Positions 1 through 9,966 of a stretch of DNA of 12,319 nucleotides are shown piece after piece. Positions within the stretch are counted from its first letter, which is position 1; each line of letters begins with the position of its first letter. The position numbers were made by a program, and so were the translations under genes. The notes under the pieces are model-generated. The model made no database searches. It had not been told where the DNA came from and was given only the letters and a program-made list of their open reading frames with translations. The stretch comes from Cyclospora cayetanensis (taxonomy: Eukaryota; Apicomplexa; Conoidasida; Eucoccidiorida; Eimeriidae). Location of the stretch: contig NW_020312324.1 in the NCBI RefSeq assembly GCF_002999335.1, positions 1-12,319 on the forward strand, read 5' to 3'.

Positions 1-319
1 CGACACGACGACACCAATGCAGATATACACACAGGAACCGCACAGTCAGTGGCTTGCAGAGGATGCGGCAACTCAGCACACCCCTACAAAAATTGGGTAG
101 AGCACAATGGGAGCTGCGTGTGTGGACGAATATTTGGAAACACAAATCTAAGGCACCAGTGGTACTAAACAACTGCAAGTACATCCTGGGCGGCTCTGCG
201 CATCCACACCAAGGCCGCCCGCGCCTTCCACAACTGGCTTGCTGCTTCTCAACAACGCAGCTGTATATGAGTAAATTCCATCATCAGCGTAAAGGATAAT
301 GTAGTTTTAACCGCAAATC
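1..319 (+). repeat. End of an upstream copy of the long tandem repeat unit
   Basis: This stretch matches the end of copy A (about 4870-5210) and, less well, the end of copy B (about 9440-9664). The clearest anchor is a TCTGCGCA(T/C)CCACACCAA(G/A) string at 195 and 5086, an offset of 4891 that agrees with the next anchor (441/5326, offset 4885). A second match is the CAACGCAG-like string near 256, near 5142 and at 9599. It shows that the array continues leftward out of the window. An 81-codon open frame lies here (54-299) but resembles nothing I know and is not kept open in the other copies, so I do not call it a gene. Confidence 0.7.
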
Positions 320-694
320 ATGGACGAAGTTCAGGAACTTCTCCGTGCTTAGGCTCGTCTGAACAGCGCTACTGCTAAGGCGCATCCTTATCTGTGTATA
401 TGCGTTGTACGCTTGCAATTCGCATTACCATATTCTATGATGCACTTTGTGGAGGCGCTTCCATACAGTCCGCGTTTCGCTGTGAGATCGTACTACCCCC
501 AGGCTGCTAGCTACCATTCTCGGACACGTCCCGATGAGTTAGTGTTTGCTTGTCATTCTAAAACGGGAGGGCGTCGGGCCTCAGTATCTTGTGTAGTTTC
601 AGCCAGCCCACGAAGCATATACATCCTGTCCACAAACATCCCTCATGCAGTAGAAGAAAAGAGCGTACTCTACAGACGAACAATATGGGAGTAG
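320..694 (+). pseudogene. Possible decayed reading frame, 5' block of copy A
   Basis: From an ATG at 320 one phase runs 125 codons to a TAG at 692 with a single internal stop, TAG at 350, where copies B and C both have CAG. The ATG aligns without gaps to ATT (5211) in B and ATG (9665) in C over 14 codons. Translated features shared with the other copies are an HFVE motif (codons from 443) and a later YYxQAA...C...SCxVSA segment. The family is unrecognised. Against a real gene: in the first 25 codons, A/B differences are spread over codon positions 1, 2 and 3 as about 7, 8 and 10, so there is no third-position excess. It could be a relic of a coding element or a chance open phase in a diverged repeat. 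Confidence 0.25.
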
Positions 695-1310
695 GAATTT
701 AGTACGTGCCCACACGCATTGTCAACAAAATGTCAGCAGAATGCCACACGAGCAACAGATGAGCCAAAGGTCCTCATTTCTTGCAGGCACGTCGGAACTT
801 CCCTCGGCAGCCCTCCATGCATTTCACTCTGACAAGGTAAGCCAGCTGAACTCCGGTATTGCTTACATGGAATGCAAGCGATCCAAGCAAGGCAATCGCC
901 AGTTGATCGTTATACTTGCACATCAAACTGCTCTCTTCTAAACAACCCATGACCACAATTCTAGGTCAAATGCAAAACAGAAACACAGCCCTCGCATGTT
1001 ATCATACGGAAGATACGCGCTGCCAGTTTTAAAAAAGCCGCCCAATCATCCATTGTAAACGCATTTCCTTTTCCCCATGTCGACAACGACCTGCCGCACC
1101 TGCGAGAGATCCAGCCACATTTGCAGCTGACACAGGTCTAGGCACTTTGGAATAGTCCTTGACACATATCGCAAACACTGCATATACCTACTAAACGTCA
1201 TAATAGACTTTGTGCCTGAGGAAGCCATCGTGTTGGGTGAAGTGCCTGCGGTCCGTAGTAGCACCCCGTGAGCCTATTTTCAAGCTATTTAATGTGTAGT
1301 TAAAATCCGA
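625..1310 (+). other. Extra segment in copy A (about 580 bases relative to copy C)
   Basis: The A-to-C offset changes from 9346 (617/9963) to 8761 (1315/10076), so copy A holds about 585 bases that C lacks. Copy B holds part of it: about 714-770 of A resembles 5779-5835 of B. Protein-like phases occur on the + strand at about 1037-1141, ending at a TAG, and at 1140-1271 one phase over, ending at a TGA. Neither is a recognised domain. The minus-strand frame at 1046-1264 covers the same bases and is more likely a shadow. No terminal inverted repeats or target duplications were found, so it may be ancestral sequence deleted from C rather than an insertion. Confidence 0.45.
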
Positions 1311-1845
1311 GGAGCAGTGCACACCCCAATCCCTTACCAGCTTTCAAGCAACGCCACGAAGTGTACTATTAGTGCATGGTATGCCTTGTTTGACAGAGAT
1401 TCTTCGCAACCTGGCGCAAGCCAGTTTCCTGGGTGCCGTCCGCTACATACAGGCATACAGGTTTGAGACAAAACTATGCCTAAATATCGCTGCCACCATT
1501 GATAAACGCATGAAAAAGCCTCTAAGACCTGCCCCAGCTGCAACGCACCTTACGGCCCTTCGGAGCGTCGGCAGCCTATCCACTTTGCTCATAATACATT
1601 TAAAAACCAAACATTCAATGGGATCGCACAATATAACTGCAAGCAAACATTCTTTTTATCGTGAAGAGCTCATCCGATATGGCAGACAAGCACTTGTGCA
1701 TAGCGTTCCCTTGCTCGCAATGCATGCTGCCGCGAAGAGCCACATGCATGCAAGCAAACGTCCCGCAAACCTGACCCGACCCACACACTGTTCCCCTGAA
1801 AACTGGGCCTGCTCCCTACCTAGCGCCTCTTGGCAAATGCACTAA
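1300..1845 (+). pseudogene. Unidentified open frame in copy A
   Basis: One phase is open from just after a TAG (1297) to TAA at 1843, about 181 codons. The first ATG is at 1372, which would leave 157 codons. I do not recognise the product and see no membrane segment, signal peptide or catalytic motif. The equivalent regions of B (about 5970-6440) and C (about 10070-10690) are broken by stops and frameshifts in the matching phase. A CCCCAGCTGC string at 1531 is shared with B at 6136. Given a copy number of three and no conservation of this phase, a chance opening in the repeat is more likely than a gene. Confidence 0.15.
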
Positions 1846-2075
1846 CCAAATTCGTTTCCGCACTCCCAATACAATCACCGGACACCAGCTTAACTCTCCC
1901 GCTCTCACTACCGAGACTCCAATGTGCTGCTCACCTAGGCAACACCAACGCCTGCACTCGAAATTGGGGGCTAACGCATGGATACAGTAGGCATCTCTTG
2001 AAGCGAAAGAGGGGCTGCAGGGTTAGAGCGTATTCCCGCCTACACACAGTCGCCAATCAAAAGCTTACACCCTGA
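1830..2075 (+). repeat. Best-conserved A/B segment, copy A
   Basis: About 61 codons from 1839 align without gaps to 6428 onward in B, and the translations match at roughly half of residues (shared pieces include FxSAxPI, AAHLxNTxAxTR and HLLKxK). A/B base differences over these codons fall at positions 1, 2 and 3 about 16, 15 and 19 times, so protein constraint is not evident. Upstream in this phase, A, B and C all carry a stop at the same column (A TGA about 1797, B TAA about 6386, C TGA about 10566). An ancestral stop in that phase therefore predates the split of the copies. Confidence 0.5.
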
Positions 2076-3618
2076 GCCCACGGATACACTAAGAGAGCTA
2101 TGCTGTAGCTATCCCTATCCGGAGATCCCAATCATAGCACAGCTCCACGGAAAGCTTTGGGACTCCCACACCGACCATATCCAAACAGCCTACACGATGC
2201 ATGATAGCTTTGTCAAAACGCATTGCACCTAATTCCTAGCATTTTCCGATGCACCCATTACAGAATAATATTACGCCAAAGCCGCTCTGGCATCTCGCCA
2301 TTCACACAAGTACGCACGAATTGAGAATGCGGGCAGCACAGGGGGACAACCACGAGCAAATGCGCATGACAATGCATGCACAGTTACTATGCAATACCGA
2401 CTCTTTAGGACAATGATGCAACACGGAAAAGAGTCGCAATAGATTGGACCAATGCAAGGTCGGACTATGCTGTCTGCCGATGCACATGCAAGCACGCACG
2501 GCGCTTCACATATGTGCCACTATTATCCCATGCGGCTGATGTGCACGTCCTGCCAAACCACGAGTTCACCTGAAATTAGACCTTCGAGTCCTTCTGTGCT
2601 CGTCACTTGGAATAGCACTGTGTTTGGCCCGTAGCTTGTTCCTTACTCAATCACTGTCCCGATCTGTGCACTAGCGTGCGCTGGCCAGCCATTCCAAAAA
2701 CAGCCTGCATGCCTACAGCTATTACGAACGCCAGGCGGCTTTTAGAAGGACTCCACAAACCAGGGGCTAACACCACAATTAGGCTGTGATTATCGGCACT
2801 GAGTAGCTGCGCATGAGGATCTACAACCGAGACCAAAGACAGGTGCCTAGTCACTTCGGCATGAGATCTGGCATGATCTGCAACTAGCAGACCTGTCAAT
2901 TCTCCAACCTTTTTTGCACGTATGAGCCAGTGCACACGCACTTTAAAACGTTCGCGAACTGGTCGCTGCTGGGTAGCTTGGTACGTCGCCAACACCCTTC
3001 AGTCTATTAGCGGACACCCGCACTAACAGTCGGACAAAAGAACTGTCGCCACATTGCCCAACACATATTCACACGAGGATCCTAAGAATAAAGAACAGAG
3101 GAACGCCCTCCACTGCATAAGATCTGCGGAATCGGCTATATCCTCATGTACCAGCCTAATCCGCAAAAGCGGCAATTGCCTACTTGTCTAATCTACACAC
3201 ACACCAAGTGGCACGACTAGCTAGACCGGCAGTAAAACAAGTGAGAAGCACCACATGTATAGGACCTACGATGCAGTGCATTCCTGCCCGTGGGGGCGCC
3301 TTCCCTATCATTTAGACGTACAACTCGAATAGCTTAAGATAAACCCAGCACACCTCAGCAGGCACATACGCCAGTTAGCAAAGAAGCTGTTGCACAACTA
3401 ATCTAGATCGCAGTCATCTGCACACTACTTGCTATACATTGTCTAGCGGAACATGTCGCCTTTGCGCACAAACGTGTGGCCACACGCATGCTCAGTATTT
3501 CGAACCAGTTGTTGTTTATTATATACGACGCAGTTTCGCAATTGACGAAGTGCTATATCCAGGTAGCCTGCAGTAGGCAATGTGCCCAAAACATTTCACC
3601 TTTTCCCACATAGCTCGC

Positions 3619-3659
3619 CCATCGGCTTGTGCCTTTGACTTTGGTCAGTCAGCCGATGG
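3619..3659. other. Inverted repeat with nested stem
   Basis: The arms CCATCGGCT (3619-3627) and AGCCGATGG (3651-3659) are perfect 9-base complements around a 23-base loop. The loop holds TGACT (3636-3640), which can pair instead with AGTCA (3647-3651), so two mutually exclusive stems are possible. The equivalent place in copy B (about 8214-8254) has no such palindrome. It lies in a stretch (3000-3880) with no gene. A regulatory role is not supported by anything nearby. Confidence 0.4.
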
Positions 3660-5257
3660 TCCAAAGGAACCCGAAAAAACCAAGATATGGCCTGACCCAC
3701 AGCCAGTACAAGCCGTGCACTAGCCATTTATCCTACTAAAAGGGCGGAATTGCATTCACCAGCTTTCCTCGGCTTCCACATTAAACGTTTTGTGAGCACC
3801 CAGTAAGCGTGACACTGCCCCCTATGTAATTGCGTCTTCATGACCTCTGCACCGGTCTGGACAACCTCTCAAACGTGACAATACCAGGATGGGCGGGTTG
3901 GACACGCATCATAGCCTATCTGCACACACTGTGCTAGAGAGCCACACCAAACTGGGTTTCACATTAAATCTCATGCATTTCTCACGTACCACAACTGCTG
4001 CTCAGAGCATTTGCTCTTCCCCCAACGATACGCAGGCATTGTTAGAGGCTATGATATTCACCACCTGGACTACAACATGTGCATTTTGTACGATAATGGT
4101 ACACACACAAATAATGTCATATGGCTTTTGCTGCATCCCGCATACCTGCGGCCTATAGCTTGGCGTGTTACCTTCTGCTACGAATGCATCACACCCTACC
4201 ATGTTATGCCCAAGTAAGCGCTGCCGCAACATGATCTGCGTCTATGCCGTGTGTACATGTAATAAGCTCTATGTAGGTATGCAATACATTTCCAATACAA
4301 TATCCAGCCATACCACAAACTTTGCGGGTTTGTCAACCTCGGCGGCTGCTGCCACAATGAGTCAATTTTACGCACGCAGTTGAGCCGTGTGCCAGGCGCT
4401 GTACGTAGCATAATTCTCTTAGTACGGCTGCACCAACTAAGAGCGCTATCGATCACAACGCTGCACAAAAGCTAGGTGCTAGCATCAGCCTCACCGCGTT
4501 AGCGGCATGGAAGATCACCACCCATACTGCACGGAAAGATTTTGCTTTGTGCAATCATACAAGCTTTTCGTCACGCAAAGTGCACCATATGGCACAACAC
4601 CAAGCTCTGCCCTCTCCGCTATACGGGCAGATGCCACAGTATTCAAAGAAGGAACACGGCCTTTAAACACGAAAGCAAGAGTTTTAGCTGCCGTTCCTTT
4701 TTGGTGGCCAAAAGCAGCCACAGGCATCGTACGTTAAAAACACCACCATTTTCCAAACCCCAACCCCCAAGCAAAGCTCTACATCTGATGAACCACCATT
4801 CTGCTTGCCTCCATATTCACATAACCCATGCAAAGAATGCACGTGATGTTATAGGTATGAGCACATGCGATTCAACACGATGACACGTACACATATTCAC
4901 AACACTCCCAGCAACTTCCTAAGGACTTGCGAACTGGAAAACACCTCCAAGTTCGTGCCTTCTACTGCATAGGCTAAACGTAACAAGGACTGCAACGTCC
5001 TACCGAAATCGCATAAAAACACAAATACAAGTCACCATTTGTCGCACTGTGTGTGTACCACAACACCAAATACGTGTTCGCTGAATCTGCGCACCCACAC
5101 CAAAACCACACTGGGCTTACGCAACCCACTCTCTGGTCCTCGCCAACGAAGGCGCGCATAGATAAGCCGCACCATGGCCTCATTGACTGCAATCAATAAA
5201 AAAGGAAACCATTAAAGAACTACAGCCACTCCACGGTGCTCAGGCTCTTCTGACCAA

Positions 5258-5274
5258 GGACGCTGCTAGCGTCC
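5258..5274. other. Short perfect hairpin in copy B
   Basis: GGACGCT (5258-5264) and AGCGTCC (5268-5274) are complementary with a 3-base loop. Copies A and C do not preserve it at the aligned positions, so it is probably incidental. Confidence 0.3.
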
Positions 5275-5349
5275 ACGCTTATCTTCGCACATGCGCGTGC
5301 ATTCCATATTGATATTTCCTAACAGTTCACTTTGTGGAGCGGTTACAAT

Positions 5350-5545
5350 GCGATCATCATATGGCACCATGCCTACGCCACCTCCACGGTGGTTGGAATA
5401 GCAACTGGACCACGGGTAATGATACATGGCAGGGCTTCACACATTTGACCTGTGCCCCAATATCTGCTACCGACAGCATTCCACATAGCGGCCCTCTCTC
5501 TTTCAAACAGGCTAGCCTCCAAAAATTCGAAGTCATCTACAGGCT
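5350..5545 (+). other. Copy-B-specific 156-base extra segment
   Basis: Between the shared CACTTTGTGGAG anchor and the shared GCTA(A/G)CCA-like anchor, copy B has 221 bases, copy A 65 and copy C 64. The extra 156 bases include a short CCACC/GGTGG inverted repeat near 5380-5395. Exact edges cannot be placed within this range. No target-site duplication is obvious. Either B gained it, or A and C lost it independently or in a common ancestor. Confidence 0.55.
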
Positions 5546-6409
5546 TGCTAGCCACATTACACTGACGTGCCATCATGAGTCTGTGCATGCCTGCTGTTTC
5601 TGGACAGATGCTCGTGAAATGTGCATGTCGCGTGCAGTCTGAACTTGCCCACGGGATATAAACATCCAGTACAAAAAGCATCACCCAACTAGAAGCAGAT
5701 AATCACAACGATATCCGACAGAAACACTTTCAAGGGTCCACAGATGGGACTGTTGCTTTAACGTATGACCAAACGCGCTGCATACAAAATGTCACCAAAA
5801 AACTGCTTAGGCAAGAAACTAGCCGAATGAATTCAGCTCGCCAGGCGCTTCTAATATGTGTACACGAAGAGCAAGTCAAGCACGTTAAGTAATAGGAGGT
5901 ACAGTAATTATACTAGCACACGAACCTGAAACACGCGTCCAGGCCATAAGCTTTGGGCGTGATGCATGATACGGTTTTACTGCAAGGGCTTAGCACATAG
6001 TTACGCTTTTCAGCCTAAACCGCCTGGGGGTAAGCCACCCTTCTGACGGTTGTCCGCTACATCATGTGTGCAAATGCAACTAAGGTGAAACATCGCTGGA
6101 ACCATCAGTAAGGCTGTAAAGCCTCTGAAGCTTGCCCCAGCTGCAGCGCACTTTGATTTTGGCGTCCTCTGCACACTATGCAGTTGCCTCGCCTTACACC
6201 TACTGCCAAACACTCAACCAGACTGTTCAAAATAACTTCTCGAAAACATTGCTTTTAGTGTCACGTGCCTACACTATTTAAAAGAAGACTGTTCATCTTG
6301 TGCTGTCAAACTCTGCTGCAGCATGCAGCCACAAGCATACAGCCAACAATTCCCCAAGCCCATCACCACTCACATGCCGTTGCCCTAACAACAGTGTCTT
6401 CTTAATAAA

Positions 6410-6718
6410 TAGCCCTACTTGACGAAGATGCTAGCCACATTCGCTTCCGCGTCCCCCATACATTCATCAACCGCCTCCTTCACTCTGGAGCTCTCCTTGC
6501 TGTGGCTTCAAGACGCTGCTCACCTATCGAACACGAAAGCCGACACTCGAACTTTGGTGCTCCCTTATGGATATTGTAACCATCTCTTGAAAGCAAAGCA
6601 GGCGCTGACGGGCTACAGCCCATTGCCTCCTGCATACACTTGCCAACCGAAGATCTACCTCCTGAGCTCATGGATACTCGAAGACACTTATTCCGCAACT
6701 ACTACTCCAGCAAGTTGA
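6410..6718 (+). repeat. Best-conserved A/B/C segment, copy B
   Basis: This is the copy B version of the 1830-2075 segment. It is open for 99 codons from a TTG at 6419 and matches C very well at 6577-6710 against 10760-10893. A 36-base string around 6610 recurs at 10794 with one mismatch (shared core GGCTACAGCCCATTGCCT). Another phase of the same bases is also protein-like (an IRFRVPHTF segment from 6439), which shows how little translated similarity alone says about the coding phase here. No function assigned. Confidence 0.5.
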
Positions 6719-7401
6719 ATCATAGAACAGCTTCACGTAGAGTCTAGAGGCTGTCACACTGTCAGCTGGCACACCAACCATATGGCCTTTGACCACCTTA
6801 ATGTACTGCGGCGTCTTGAAACATATACAATTTAAATCGCAGCGTTGCCTCACGCATTACATGCTAGGAATATGTCAGTACCGCACTGGCACCCCTTCAT
6901 TCACAAATACACGGGACGCATGATTACTGTGGACAGGACAGGGCAAAAAACACAAGCACATGCGCAGCACTATGTATGAACAGCTTCTATGCAACGCCTT
7001 TAGATTATGTCGTTGACACAAAACGGAAAGCAGTCGCATTAGATTGGGCTACGACAAGGTCAGACCGGGGTGTCTGAGGATACGCATGGAAGCGCATACG
7101 GCACTTCGCACATGTCGGACCAAACATTTCATTTGTCTCATGTGCGATCCTGCCAAAGCAATAAACCACCCCCTACTAAACCCTCAAACCCCCTTGTTTA
7201 TTTGACACTTGAAGAGGCAGTCTGCTTTCCCTTCAGCATGTTCTTAAGTGAACCGTCCTCTCGATGATTTTACTAGTACGAAAACCCGGTATAATCTTCT
7301 GTAATCATCCGCAATTCCTACAGCTTATGCAAGCACAGATGATAATGCCACAAACGAAAGGGTAACGCCGCACTAGTGCTGCAACCATTGCTACTTAGTG
7401 G

Positions 7402-7986
7402 GTGATTGGGATCATCTACGTCGGAGACCAAAAGCCGCTACCTGCGACTGAACGCACTTTCTTCTTGAAAAAGATGTGGCAGGATCTGCTAGTCGCACAC
7501 CCGCGTCCTTGGCGAACGCCTGTGTACCTGTACGGTGGTGCCACCTCAGTAAAAGCCACATGCAACACATTCTCCGCTCGACAGCATCGTACTCCACAAA
7601 TGCATTTGAGTCTGCTAGCGGGCAGGCGCTCCAAACCGCTCGAAAATGTGCTATTGCCAAACAAACACACACAACATCATCCTGAACGAAAAACACAGAT
7701 ATGCATGAGACACCACATAAGGCTTGTAGCCTCTGCTGTTCTCTCGGGCATCGGCAAACTTTACAAGTTTGACAAGCGCCTTCTAGAATTCATTCAGAGC
7801 AAGTGGCAGGACCAACTTAGCCGGCAGCATAAACAAGTGAGAACTTCCACGCTCATGAGACAGACCATGATGGCATGCTTTGCCGCCATTGACGTGCACT
7901 CCTTATCACTTCAACCTGTACCTTCCAATAACCGAAGAGAAACATTCACGCAACTCAGTAGCCACTGCAAGGCACCTAACAAATGA
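7402..7986 (+). CDS. Hypothetical open frame, longest in the window (weak)
   Basis: This frame has 194 codons. It opens at a GTG two codons after a TAG (7396) and ends at TGA 7984. The phase is also open from 7252 to 7984 except for TAA 7363 and TAG 7396. The predicted product is basic, with no signal peptide, membrane helix or motif I can name. Copy A keeps recognisable pieces in the corresponding phase (IYxxDQxxxP near 2825; KW(H/Q)D near 3207), but these are separated by indels and stops. No ATG start, promoter or neighbour supports it. It may be a relic of an ancestral coding sequence or simply a long chance frame. Confidence 0.15.
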   Translation: MIGIIYVGDQKPLPATERTFFLKKMWQDLLVAHPRPWRTPVYLYGGATSVKATCNTFSARQHRTPQMHLSLLAGRRSKPLENVLLPNKHTQHHPERKTQICMRHHIRLVASAVLSGIGKLYKFDKRLLEFIQSKWQDQLSRQHKQVRTSTLMRQTMMACFAAIDVHSLSLQPVPSNNRRETFTQLSSHCKAPNK

Positions 7987-9073
7987 ACTGTTGCACATTG
8001 CATCTACGTCGACCCCATAAGCATAATCCTAGCGAGAATTGGCTAGCGCAGTATGACGCGTTTGCACACGAACCTCCGCTACACGTATATGCTGAACAGG
8101 TCTAACCACTGCCTGCTTATCGTAAACCACACAGTTCCCCACTAACAGAAGTGCTAAAATGCAGCCACGCTCCAACTGGGTAATACACTCAGCTCATTGC
8201 ACCTCTGCTAAGAGTAATGAGCACCTAGGATGTTGTGTTTGCCCAACCCAGCCAAAGGATGTTTTACTGCGCCCACTTACAAGCTTAAAACCGAAACCAG
8301 AACCGCCCTGGCTCTAATCCTTTCCTCACCCCATAGCCCCAAGCGTTTAATTGCAAGTCACTGAGCACTCTTGCCCGATTTCCTCGAACCCTCACATTCC
8401 AACTATCGCAGCTTGTGTATGAGCAATTTATGCCTAATAACCGCTTCACCTCTTCCACTAAACTCACAAAGACCATCGTGGGCATGGACGTGGAGGGCCG
8501 GCAGAAGGCCTCCCTACACATAATCCCAGACAAGGAGCTTTGAGGTTGGTCTTCGACACAACATTGCCCCTGACACTATCAAGCGTAACGGCTGCAGACC
8601 GCCTGTGGTTCCCTCGAAAATGTGTGGACGCTATCAGAAACCGCAATCCGCACCGCCCGCCCCACATCATGTGTGTTTTGTGCGAGCATGCTACACACAC
8701 AAACCAAACAAGTAACACTTATATCTGCATTATGCATGGCTGCTGCCTCTAGCCTTGCGTATAACCTGCTGCCCCTAAAGCAGCACACCCATTCACGGGG
8801 TGTCTACTTAGGAACTGGCTCAACAAGGCTTATGCCTATACCGTGCTGGTCGACAACAAGCTTTGTTTAGAAGTACAACAGCTTGCCAATACAATACCCG
8901 AGAATAGCACGGATTCAGGATGGACCTCCTATTGTTGTTCATACCTTTTGCCACAGCAACGGACAATTTCTAAACACCCAAGTGAAACATACCTCAAGTG
9001 CAGTACGAAGCCTACTCCTCTCAATTCGACTGCACCGAGCGCCGGTGCAAACGATCCTAGTGCAGAACAGAAG

Positions 9074-9106
9074 CTAGGTGCTGCGTGCGCCTAGGTGTAC
9101 TAGGTG
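9074..9106 (+). repeat. Short local repeat, CTAGGTG three times
   Basis: CTAGGTG occurs at 9074, 9091 and 9100 within 33 bases. Copy A has the first of these in a GCTAGGTGCT string at 4471 (B 9073) but not the local triplication. It looks like a small slippage or duplication event in copy B. Confidence 0.4.
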
Positions 9107-9664
9107 CTGAAAAGATTCCTACCACTCAGTGACACATCTCTGAAAGGAAAGCGCCTACTTTTTGAGTCATGCAATGTCCAAACTTTCGACAACCCCACAC
9201 CAATTTCGCATCAAAGGTGTGTCAAGCAAAATCTTTTTTTACGCTCGATAAAACAACTTAGTTCGTATGGCCCTGGCTGCTAATGCGGAAAACAACTGAT
9301 CTCCAAACAGAAGCCCTGGAACAAACCCTCACATGTACTAAACTACCGATGCTCTTGGCCCCATAATCACATATATGATGCAAGGACCGGTATAGGTATT
9401 GTCGCTCTGAGCAAGTCCAATTCTACATAACCAATCTTTCACAGATTCATGCACAGGCACCACATTGGAGCCTGCCTCCAAAGGACCAGTCTACAAAATG
9501 CCAATTGCAAGCACTTCTCGCTACGTGGCTTCCACTGCACAGGCTAAACGTGCCAAGAAAAGCGACGTCCCACGGGAACCCGCCACCTAGTTCACGCCAA
9601 CGCAGCCGTGAATAGAAAAGCAGAAACTTAAGCGCATCGGAGGGACTAAATAGAACAGTCAACC

Positions 9665-9966
9665 ATGACTGACCTGCAGTCATGCCATGGCCTTCAGGCT
9701 CTTCTGGCCAGGAATGCCTCTACCGTACATGGCTATCTTCCCACACTTGTCTGCTGCTCTTGCAATCCATCTTTTCATTTCCTTACAGTTCACTTTGTGG
9801 AGGTGCTACCATTCGGTCAGCATCTGGGAATAAAGTGTACTACCAGCAGGCTGCTAACCACCCTGCTCTGGCACGTCGTCATGAGTGTGTGTACGCTCCT
9901 TGCTTTCGAATAGAGGTTTGTGGAGCATGCGTGAGCTGCGCTGTTTCGGCCGCCCACCAAGGATAA
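9665..9966 (+). pseudogene. Possible decayed reading frame, 5' block of copy C
   Basis: From ATG 9665 the phase is open for 82 codons (stop at 9911), with the HFVEVLP segment from 9791. The downstream YYQQAANH...CVSCAVSAAH segment lies in the phase of 9682-9966 instead. The spacing between the two anchors is 64 bases here against 65 in copy A, so a single-base deletion in C accounts for the phase switch. The protein family is not recognised. The Cys pattern (C-x4-C, then C-x2-C-x2-C) could suggest metal binding, but it is only partly kept in A and B and I do not assign a function. Confidence 0.25.

Larger units (their letters stand above)
320..5210 (+). repeat. Long tandem repeat unit, copy A (about 4.89 kb)
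   Basis: This is the first complete unit of a head-to-tail array. Homology to copy B was followed by eye through anchors at 441, 506, 617, 1518, 1992, 2441, 3206, 4292, 4471 and 4971. Divergence is heavy, roughly a third of positions in the better blocks, with many small indels, so an exact boundary cannot be set. Copy A differs from C by about 580 extra bases between about 620 and 1315. No transposase, reverse transcriptase, integrase or terminal repeats could be recognised. Between about 2100 and 5210 there is no supportable gene. The frames there (for example 2651-2995 minus, 4196-4468 minus, 4542-4883 plus) are short, overlap each other on both strands and are not maintained in copy B. 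Confidence 0.75.
5211..5642 (+). pseudogene. Possible decayed reading frame, 5' block of copy B
   Basis: This is the equivalent of the 320-694 block. The aligned start is ATT rather than ATG. One phase runs to TGA at 5640 with one internal stop, TGA at 5310. The HFVE motif (from 5328) and a VIYRLASH...C segment lie in the same phase, although about 156 bases absent from A separate them. That is 52 codons, so the indel keeps phase. An open stretch of 102 codons begins at 5334 and spans the extra bases. No family recognised. The extra segment contains no terminal repeats that I can see. Confidence 0.25.
5211..9664 (+). repeat. Long tandem repeat unit, copy B (about 4.45 kb)
   Basis: This is the second complete unit, in the same orientation as A and directly abutting copies A and C. 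It aligns to A along essentially its whole length. It aligns to C from 5211 to about 7270, with good agreement around 6577-6710 against 10760-10893, where the match is gap-free and roughly 75-80% by eye. Relative to A and C it carries about 156 extra bases near 5350-5545. It also carries about 120 bases not in C between 5660 and 6580. The longest open frame of the window (7402-7986) lies inside it. Apart from that frame, 7990-9660 shows only short overlapping frames on both strands and I see no gene there. Confidence 0.75.

Noticed and set aside
1988..1990. A stop at the same column in all three copies (TAG 1988, TAA 6577, TAG 10760), which looked like conserved readthrough.
   Set aside because: Another phase of the same bases aligns at least as well between copies, so this is probably a shadow phase whose stop is simply inherited.
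3490..3520. A TTCGAACC string that resembles the T-loop of a tRNA read from the minus strand.
   Set aside because: No acceptor, D or anticodon arms can be paired around it.
5572..6789. A variant genetic code with TAA/TAG read as glutamine. This phase has 15 TAA/TAG and one TGA, and stops at 350 and 3213 face CAG or CAA in other copies.
   Set aside because: TAA TAA at 6403-6408 face tyrosine or proline codons in A and C, TAG 6256 faces AAT, a TAG near 2803 faces TGG, and frameshifts remain even with the altered code. CAG/CAA to TAG/TAA is also a single common transition expected in any decaying gene. Translating a multi-copy consensus with codes 1 and 6 would decide it.
774..6853. Numerous minus-strand frames of 60-114 codons, including 1046-1264, 2651-2995 and 6480-6698.
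   Set aside because: They are not kept open between copies and show no recognisable motifs or start context.
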